The notes under the pieces: generated by a model
Told to the model about the DNA's origin: nothing
What the model saw: only the letters and a program-made list of their open reading frames with translations
Databases searched by the model: none
Shown here: one piece after another, positions 6,335 through 11,712 of the stretch
Layout: each line of letters starts with the position of its first letter
Numbering within the stretch: position 1 is the first letter of the stretch
Position numbers and translations under genes: made by a program
DNA from: Methanobacteriota archaeon
GTDB lineage: Archaea; Thermoplasmatota; Poseidoniia; Poseidoniales; SP79
Direction: 5' to 3'
Assembly: GCA_002715545.1 (NCBI GenBank)
Contig: PAZI01000010.1
Coordinates: 1 to 11,712, forward strand
DNA: 11,712 nt

Positions 6335-9300
6335 ATGGTTGTGAATGATCATGAACAAGGTCCATTTGAGCCGATAGCGATTGTCGGTCGAGCCTGCCTT
6401 CTTCCAGATGCTCCGGATATTGAGGCCTTTTGGGAGAGTCTTATCACAGGTAGAGTCAGCATACGTGAACTTCCTGAAGATCGTTGGTTCGCTGGTGATT
6501 TTTGGTCCGATGATGGACCGGGCACAGTCCCCGAGGGGAAGACGTATGCCAAGATTGGTGCCTTTGTAGAAGGGTTTGAGTTTGACTGGCGTCGCTACCG
6601 TATTCCACCGAATAGTCTTCCTCAAATCGATCCGTGTCAACTTTGGGCAGTGGCAGTCAGCGCAGCCGCGCTGGAAGATGCCGGTTATCTCATTGATGGT
6701 GGGCGCGAACTTCCATCTTCCCGTACAGGCGTAGTGTTCGCAAATGCGCTTGGTGGCGAGAACCGAAATACCTCGAATATCCGAATATGGGCTGATTCAT
6801 TTGCCCGACATGCTGTCGAACATGGCCTCCCTGTGGAGGCGAGCAATGCGTTTATTCAATCGATTACTGAAGGTGCACCACGTATCGACGAGAACACGAT
6901 GCCTGGTGAACTCGCTAATGTCGTAGCAGGTCGTGTTGCCAACCTTCTCGACTTGAATGGCCCTAATTACACCACTGACGCCGCGTGTGCAACCACGATG
7001 GCCGCGCTTTTGGACGCTTCACATATGTTGCATGCAAGACAGGTCGATGTCATGGTCTGTGGAGCGTCAGATCGAGCCATGGATCCAGGTACATTCGCCA
7101 AGTTCTCAGCCATCGGTGCTCTTTCAGCAACCCATAGTCGCCCATTTGATGCGTCTGCAGATGGCTTTGTGATGGGTGAGGGTGCAGGCGCCCTTGTCCT
7201 CAAGCGTCTTGATGATGCTATTGCTGCAGGAGATACCATCCATGGGGTCATTCGGGGCATAGGCGCCTCATCCGATGGTCGTGGCAAGGGCATCACTGCC
7301 CCGAGTGAACTAGGTCAGTCCAGGGCTATCAATCGAGCACTCAGCCAAGCAGGATGGACTGCTGATATGATCGATCATATCGAAGCTCATGGTACCTCGA
7401 CTAAGGTCGGCGATGCTACCGAACTTTCAGTACTTGCCAATGTCCATGCTGGTCGAGGCACTCGCGCAGGTGTTGGTTCGATCAAATCACAGATAGGACA
7501 TCTCAAATCAGCGGCTGGCATGGCGGGTCTTCTGAAAATCCTACTCTGCATGGAGCACGAGACAATTACTCCATCTGCTGGTTTCGAGGACCCAAATCCA
7601 ACAGTAGATTGGGCAAACCTCCCTCTGGAAATTGTAACATCCCCTAGGGAGTGGTCATCTGGCGGGGGTGATTCCCTGCTTCGAGCTCAGGTCTCTTCTT
7701 TCGGCTTTGGTGGTACAAATTGGGTGGTTCTGGTGGAGAGTTTCGATGCTGCCCATCATGCTCCTATGGCTCAGCAATGGGCAGCAGCTCGTGATGCTAG
7801 TGCCCTCGTTCTCTCAAATGTTTCAGCACCCCCATCACGAGGTGTCGATAGCATCCTTGATTCTTCAGCTACACCTTCCTTGTCTCACGATGATCTCAAG
7901 GAGATCGAAGGTGGTCTTCTCCTTCTTTCGGCGGATGATGCCCCCTCCCTTTCTTCACTTCTGGACAAGGTCACACAGAATCTTCTTGACCCGTCCAAAG
8001 GCCCGACGTTTGATGATGACCCATGTGGGCGAAGATTGAGTCAGGCTCTAACGAATGCCTCTCAATCATTCAGTCCCACTGGAATTAGATTGGCATTGGT
8101 TGCAACCTCTTGGGCTGAGTTTGAGAAGAAGTCCGCACTCACACAATCTAGATTGTCAGAACCCGCTATGTGGCCCATGCTGGCTGCGCAGGGCATCATC
8201 ATCTCAATCGACTCACCGTTGGTAGACGCCAAAACCGCCCACATGTATCCTGGTCAAGGAAGCCAATGGGTTGGCATGACCAAGCAACTCAGTTCTCGTT
8301 TCCAGTCCGCAGCAGATGTTTGGACACGGGCAGATAAGACGATGGTTGACATTCTTGGTGGTGCGACATTATCAGAGTTCGTACTTCGTTCCGAGTTGTC
8401 CAAAGAGGAGCTATCTGAAGCAGAAGAGATGCTCAAACGCACAGAATATACACAGCCTGCGATGCTCACTGCTGATCTTGCCATCGACTCCGTGCTAAGG
8501 GATTATGGGCAACTTCCTGATATGGTTGCAGGACATAGCCTCGGCGAGTATGCAGCTCTGATGCGCTCAAGAATTCTCACGATGCATGATGCGCTGCGGG
8601 CGGCTGCTGCCCGCGGTACTGAGATGGGTTCGATTGATGTGCCAGATGCAGGATTGATGGCCTCGGTCACTGCCCCGTATGCCACCGTTCTCGAGGTGAT
8701 TGAAGGCATTGAAGGATATGTCATTGCAGCCAATGAGAACAGCCCTCTCATGACGGTGATTGCAGGTGAGACTGAGCCGGTTAAATTGGCGGTTGCCGAA
8801 TTCACTAAGCTTGGTGCCCCGTGCGTTCTACTCCAGACCAGCCATGCATTCCATTCACGCATTGTAGCCCCCGCCTCAGCTCCCCTTCACAGATTCTTGG
8901 AAGACCTTGAAATGGGCCTTCCTGAGCTTCCAATCACAGCGAATTTCGATGGAGAGTTCTACCCTATGGAGGGTGAAGGCCGGGCTCAGGAACACATTCT
9001 CCCTCAATTAGCTCCCCAGATGGCCTCTCCAGTCAAATGGACCTCTCAGATTCAAAGAATGTACGAGAATGGCGCCCGTCTTTTCATTGAGGTTGGCCCT
9101 AAAAGAGCCTTAACCACCTTTGCAGGTCAGATTCTCGAAGACAGCCCCCACCTTGCTGTAATGACAAATCACCCGAAGCAGGGTGATTTGGCTTCACTCT
9201 TAGCAGCAATAGGAACCTTGGCAGTGGCAGGTCGTAAGATCGATCTGCCTTCAGCCGATAGTGAGATTCACACTGAGGCCTTCCGTGCGGGGCCTCTTGA

Positions 9301-11712
9301 AGCGTATGAGGCTAGTTCTGAGACATCATCAAATTCGATTCTTACGAATGTTGAGACAACCAAATCGAGTAGCGAGCTGAATCTTGGCGAAATGTGGGTG
9401 AAAAGTGTTCTATCTGGAATGAGTGGATATCCATTGAATCAGATTGATGGTGCCATATCTCTTACGACTGACCTCGGATTAACTGACGCACAGGCTACCT
9501 CAGCAATCGAGAAAATTGGGCGAGCACCAACGAATTCTGAAGCCACCGTGACGAATTCATCAACTGTTGCAGACCTTTTTGCTTGGGTAAAGTCATCTCC
9601 CCCGGGTTGGTCCATGCAGAAAATAACCCATGCCCCAGATACTTCAGCATCAACTCCTCTTGGTTCTCTGTCAACACCCCCTCGTGATCACACTCCCATT
9701 GTGATTACTGGAGTGGGCATTGGGTTGCCTGGACGTGAGAACGTGTTCGATGATGATGGCATCGATGCCATTCTATCTGGAACGAACATGATCGAACCTA
9801 TTCCTGATGAAATTAAACAAGTTCTGCTCGATAAACGAATTCAGCGTCTTGTCAAATCAGAGGACGGAACTGGACGGTTTGAGCCTGCCGAGACATTCGA
9901 TGATATTCCTCAATTGGCAGGTCAACTCAAAAACTTCGAACTTACTGATTGGGGTGTCGATTCAAAATACATCAAAGCGCTTGATACGACGACCGAATTG
10001 GCCATTGCAGGTGCATATGAGGCGCTTGAAGATGCAGGAATGCCTCTGTTCCCAATCGAACAAGAGAGCCGTTCAGGAAAAAGAACAGTGAGGGGTTGGA
10101 ACCTGCATGAAAGTATCAGAGATCGTACTGGTGTGATTTTCGCGTCCTGTTTCCCTGGATTCAATCAGACCGTAGAGAATGTGGTTGATGATGGTGATAG
10201 CGGAGACGGTCATTTCGATCGGTTGTATCTCTTCCAGGTTCTGACCATGGGGCACTCTCAGGTTGCTCAGATTCTCGGCGCTCGAGGCCCCAACATGCAT
10301 ACGAACAATGCATGTGCTTCTGGAGCATCTGCATTTGCCGTTGCTGAAGATTGGTTGTCCACTGGGCGCTGTGATCGCGTCATCATCACTACCGCTGACA
10401 ATGTGACATCATCAACTGCATTACCATGGATCGGTTCCGGTTTTGCAGCAAGTGGTGCCGCCTCAACCTCGCCTGTGGTTGAAGAGGCAGCATTACCGTT
10501 CGATGCTCGCCGAAGTGGGCTTGTATTGGGTGCAGGTGCAGCTGCCTTTGTTCTTGAACGGGCTCCCGATGCAGCAGCAAGAGGTGTTGAGCCCTATGTC
10601 GAGCTTCTGGGCGCAAAAATCGCTAACAGCGCCTTCCATGGAACTCGCTTGGATGTGGATCACGTCTCTGAACTTGTGGCAGATTTCACTAGGAAGATGG
10701 CTTCTAAAGTAGAATCAACTCCTCAGGCGATTGCTTCTCGAACCTTGTTCATGTCCCATGAAACGTACACTCCCAAACGAGGAGGTTCAGCGGATGCAGA
10801 GATTCGGGCACTTAGGCAAGCCTTTGGATCTGCAGCGAATGAGGTGCTTATCGGGAATACCAAGGGATATACGGGTCACCCACAAGGTCCTGAATTAGAG
10901 GGCGTGGTTGCAGTACGAGGCCTCGTTGAAGGCCGGATTCCCCCCATTGCCAACTTCAGAGACCCCGATCCTGACCTTGGTGACCTCAATCTTTCAAGAG
11001 GCGAGTCTGTTGAACTGGATTTTGCTCTACGCTTCGCAGCAGGATTCGGGAGTCAGATTGCAATGACCTTCATGCGGAAGATTGCCTCTGGGCTGGATCG
11101 TATCGATCCTGACCGTCATCGAGCTTGGCTTGAGCAGGTATCTGGATCTAGCGATATTCACTTACGGCGTTTCAAGCGCCGCCTGGTAGCATGGATCAAC
11201 GCTAATGAGCAACTCATCGACGAGGTTGAGGGTACACATTGGCCTCCTGATGATAGAGTACGAACTGTGAGTTCCAAGCCCACTCCTGAACCCGTTCATC
11301 AACCGCAGGCAGCAGAACCACTTCCTGATACATCCGGAATGTCCTCTTCACCTGAGAAATCAGAAATTCCACTACCCCCTCTTCCATCATCATCTGCTTC
11401 GAGTTCGGAAATCCACGAAATTCTGCTTGAGGTTGTTGTTGATGCAACAGGATATCCGGCAGAATTCATTGAATTCGATCAGGATCTTGAAGGTGAGCTC
11501 GGCATTGATACGGTGAAGCAGGCGGAAATTATGGCCGAGGTACGGGCTCGATTATCGCTGCCCGTGGACGAATCATTCTCTCTCGCCGATCATCCAACAT
11601 TGGACCATCTAGCCTCCTATGCCTCCTCCATCCTTGGAATCACGCCGCTCCCTGCGTCTTCTCCTGAATCACCGCCTGATGTCGAAGTACCCTCTGAATC
11701 ACCTTCTATCAA
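6335..11712 (+). CDS. Type I polyketide/PUFA-synthase-like megasynthase, KS-AT-ACP*-KS-ACP (3' end missing)
   Basis: The frame runs from ATG 6335 to the window end without a stop: 1792 complete codons, with the 3' part missing. The frame was checked at each active-site motif and is continuous. Domain order: KS1 (10-468), an inter-domain region, AT (636-950), a degenerate ACP-like domain (1017-1086), KS2 (1121-1583), a Pro/Ser-rich linker, ACP2 (1692-1769), then another Pro/Ser-rich linker at the edge. The product would build acyl chains from malonyl units. The layout recalls PfaA-type PUFA synthases (KS-AT-ACP...KR), but with a second KS inserted and unusual carrier sites. KR and DH domains may follow outside the window. 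The start is 4 bases after the fabI stop; GGTGAT just upstream is a weak ribosome site, and GTG at 6308 or 6341 are less likely alternatives. No signal peptide or membrane segment. Probably of bacterial origin by family. Confidence 0.93.
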   Translation, partial: MVVNDHEQGPFEPIAIVGRACLLPDAPDIEAFWESLITGRVSIRELPEDRWFAGDFWSDDGPGTVPEGKTYAKIGAFVEGFEFDWRRYRIPPNSLPQIDPCQLWAVAVSAAALEDAGYLIDGGRELPSSRTGVVFANALGGENRNTSNIRIWADSFARHAVEHGLPVEASNAFIQSITEGAPRIDENTMPGELANVVAGRVANLLDLNGPNYTTDAACATTMAALLDASHMLHARQVDVMVCGASDRAMDPGTFAKFSAIGALSATHSRPFDASADGFVMGEGAGALVLKRLDDAIAAGDTIHGVIRGIGASSDGRGKGITAPSELGQSRAINRALSQAGWTADMIDHIEAHGTSTKVGDATELSVLANVHAGRGTRAGVGSIKSQIGHLKSAAGMAGLLKILLCMEHETITPSAGFEDPNPTVDWANLPLEIVTSPREWSSGGGDSLLRAQVSSFGFGGTNWVVLVESFDAAHHAPMAQQWAAARDASALVLSNVSAPPSRGVDSILDSSATPSLSHDDLKEIEGGLLLLSADDAPSLSSLLDKVTQNLLDPSKGPTFDDDPCGRRLSQALTNASQSFSPTGIRLALVATSWAEFEKKSALTQSRLSEPAMWPMLAAQGIIISIDSPLVDAKTAHMYPGQGSQWVGMTKQLSSRFQSAADVWTRADKTMVDILGGATLSEFVLRSELSKEELSEAEEMLKRTEYTQPAMLTADLAIDSVLRDYGQLPDMVAGHSLGEYAALMRSRILTMHDALRAAAARGTEMGSIDVPDAGLMASVTAPYATVLEVIEGIEGYVIAANENSPLMTVIAGETEPVKLAVAEFTKLGAPCVLLQTSHAFHSRIVAPASAPLHRFLEDLEMGLPELPITANFDGEFYPMEGEGRAQEHILPQLAPQMASPVKWTSQIQRMYENGARLFIEVGPKRALTTFAGQILEDSPHLAVMTNHPKQGDLASLLAAIGTLAVAGRKIDLPSADSEIHTEAFRAGPLEAYEASSETSSNSILTNVETTKSSSELNLGEMWVKSVLSGMSGYPLNQIDGAISLTTDLGLTDAQATSAIEKIGRAPTNSEATVTNSSTVADLFAWVKSSPPGWSMQKITHAPDTSASTPLGSLSTPPRDHTPIVITGVGIGLPGRENVFDDDGIDAILSGTNMIEPIPDEIKQVLLDKRIQRLVKSEDGTGRFEPAETFDDIPQLAGQLKNFELTDWGVDSKYIKALDTTTELAIAGAYEALEDAGMPLFPIEQESRSGKRTVRGWNLHESIRDRTGVIFASCFPGFNQTVENVVDDGDSGDGHFDRLYLFQVLTMGHSQVAQILGARGPNMHTNNACASGASAFAVAEDWLSTGRCDRVIITTADNVTSSTALPWIGSGFAASGAASTSPVVEEAALPFDARRSGLVLGAGAAAFVLERAPDAAARGVEPYVELLGAKIANSAFHGTRLDVDHVSELVADFTRKMASKVESTPQAIASRTLFMSHETYTPKRGGSADAEIRALRQAFGSAANEVLIGNTKGYTGHPQGPELEGVVAVRGLVEGRIPPIANFRDPDPDLGDLNLSRGESVELDFALRFAAGFGSQIAMTFMRKIASGLDRIDPDRHRAWLEQVSGSSDIHLRRFKRRLVAWINANEQLIDEVEGTHWPPDDRVRTVSSKPTPEPVHQPQAAEPLPDTSGMSSSPEKSEIPLPPLPSSSASSSEIHEILLEVVVDATGYPAEFIEFDQDLEGELGIDTVKQAEIMAEVRARLSLPVDESFSLADHPTLDHLASYASSILGITPLPASSPESPPDVEVPSESPSI
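6362..7738 (+). other. Ketosynthase domain 1 (KS1) of the megasynthase
   Basis: Residues 10-468. It opens with PIAIVGRACLLPDAPDIEAFW. The active-site Cys218 sits in TTDAACATTMAALLDA, a DAACA form like that of PUFA synthases rather than the DTACSSS of most polyketide synthases. His352 (EAHGTSTKVGDATE) and His389 (KSQIGHLKSAAG) complete the triad with normal spacing (134 and 37). The domain closes with SSFGFGGTNWVVLVE. All residues for decarboxylative condensation are present, so it should be active. Confidence 0.93.
8240..9180 (+). other. Acyltransferase domain (AT), probably malonyl-specific
   Basis: Residues 636 to about 950. It has YPGQGSQWVGM at the entry, nucleophile Ser735 in GHSLGEYAAL, Arg760 (ARGTEM) at the place that binds the carboxylate of malonyl-CoA, and catalytic His840 in HAFHS. 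HAFHS, rather than YASH, is the usual marker of malonyl over methylmalonyl. The end block FIEVGPKRAL is typical. It should load malonyl units onto a carrier domain. Confidence 0.92.
9383..9592 (+). other. Degenerate acyl-carrier-like domain (ACP1) with Asp at the Ser site
   Basis: Residues 1017-1086. It aligns without gaps to ACP2 downstream from the shared GYP to the carrier motif: TTDLGLTDA against EGELGIDTV. Asp1051 falls where a carrier protein has the Ser that receives phosphopantetheine, so it should not be modifiable. It may be a structural spacer or docking domain. Assignment as an ACP relative rests on this alignment and predicted helices only. Confidence 0.65.
9695..11083 (+). other. 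Ketosynthase domain 2 (KS2), divergent
   Basis: Residues 1121-1583. It opens with PIVITGVGIGLPG. Cys1327 (NNACASGASAFA), His1475 (FMSHETYTPKRGG) and His1515 (KGYTGHPQGPELEG) keep the triad, with spacings of 148 and 40. The usual HGTGT is replaced by HETYT, and the closing FGFGGTN by GFGSQIAM. Since the Cys is kept, it is not a plain chain-length factor, which normally has lost it. Its exact reaction is unclear: condensation, decarboxylation or chain-length control. Confidence 0.85.
11408..11641 (+). other. Acyl-carrier domain (ACP2) with Thr at the Ser site
   Basis: Residues 1692-1769. The carrier motif is ELGIDTVKQAEIM, where the usual form is LGIDSIKRVEIL. Thr1726 takes the place of the modified Ser. 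The rest of the helix pattern, including the late hydrophobic segment DHPTLDHLASYASSILG, is well kept, so the domain is clearly under selection. I recall DTVKQAE forms in large bacterial synthases of this kind, so the Thr may be a family trait and not a recent loss. Pro/Ser-rich linkers flank it on both sides. Confidence 0.85.

Noticed and set aside
6330..6344. ATG at 6330 overlapping the fabI stop as the synthase start
   Set aside because: It is in another frame and stops after four codons (ATG CAA TGG TTG TGA). ATG 6335 is in frame with KS1.
9807..10091. Small plus-strand frame inside KS2
   Set aside because: It lies in a different frame within an intact KS domain and shows no features of its own.
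9695..11083. KS2 as a chain-length factor
   Set aside because: Chain-length factors have lost the active Cys; here Cys1327 and both His are present.

Overview
The window carries seven protein-coding genes, all on the + strand and tightly packed. There are only two gaps of note (about 41 and 88 bases), and no RNA gene, insertion sequence or CRISPR array was seen. The best guess for the source is an uncultured archaeon, probably a marine Thermoplasmatota such as Marine Group II (Poseidoniales). Three things suggest this: a TatD-fold hydrolase of the archaeal COG1099 type, a small protein that looks like a divergent TATA-binding-protein fold, and two surface proteins anchored by one C-terminal membrane segment with low-complexity cytoplasmic tails. 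This assignment rests on recalled family features, not on a search. A bacterial source cannot be excluded, because the fatty-acid and polyketide genes are of bacterial type.

Layout. Bases 1-1787 hold the 3' part of a gene for a surface protein with Ig-like regions, one membrane helix and a Gln/Trp/Tyr-rich tail. It overlaps by one base (TGATG) a Trp-rich protein of unknown function (1787-2605). That gene overlaps by 8 bases a 177-residue protein with two TBP-like half-repeats (2598-3131), which in turn overlaps or abuts the TatD-like hydrolase (3121-4011). These four look translationally coupled. A GTG-start gene with a good Shine-Dalgarno sequence (4053-5441) encodes a second surface protein with a signal peptide, one membrane helix and an Asp-rich tail. 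After an 88-base gap with a short perfect inverted repeat comes an enoyl-ACP reductase of the FabI type (5530-6330). Four bases later begins a giant open frame (6335 to the window end, more than 1792 residues).

The giant protein is a modular type I polyketide/fatty-acid (PUFA-synthase-like) enzyme: KS, AT, ACP-like, KS, ACP, then off the end. Both KS domains keep the Cys-His-His triad and the AT keeps its Ser-His pair plus the Arg typical of malonyl loading. The two ACP-like domains align without gaps, but neither has Ser at the expected phosphopantetheine site: the first has Asp and the second has Thr. FabI would supply the enoyl reduction, so the pair looks like a system for making reduced or partly reduced acyl chains. 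That is notable if the host is an archaeon with isoprenoid lipids.
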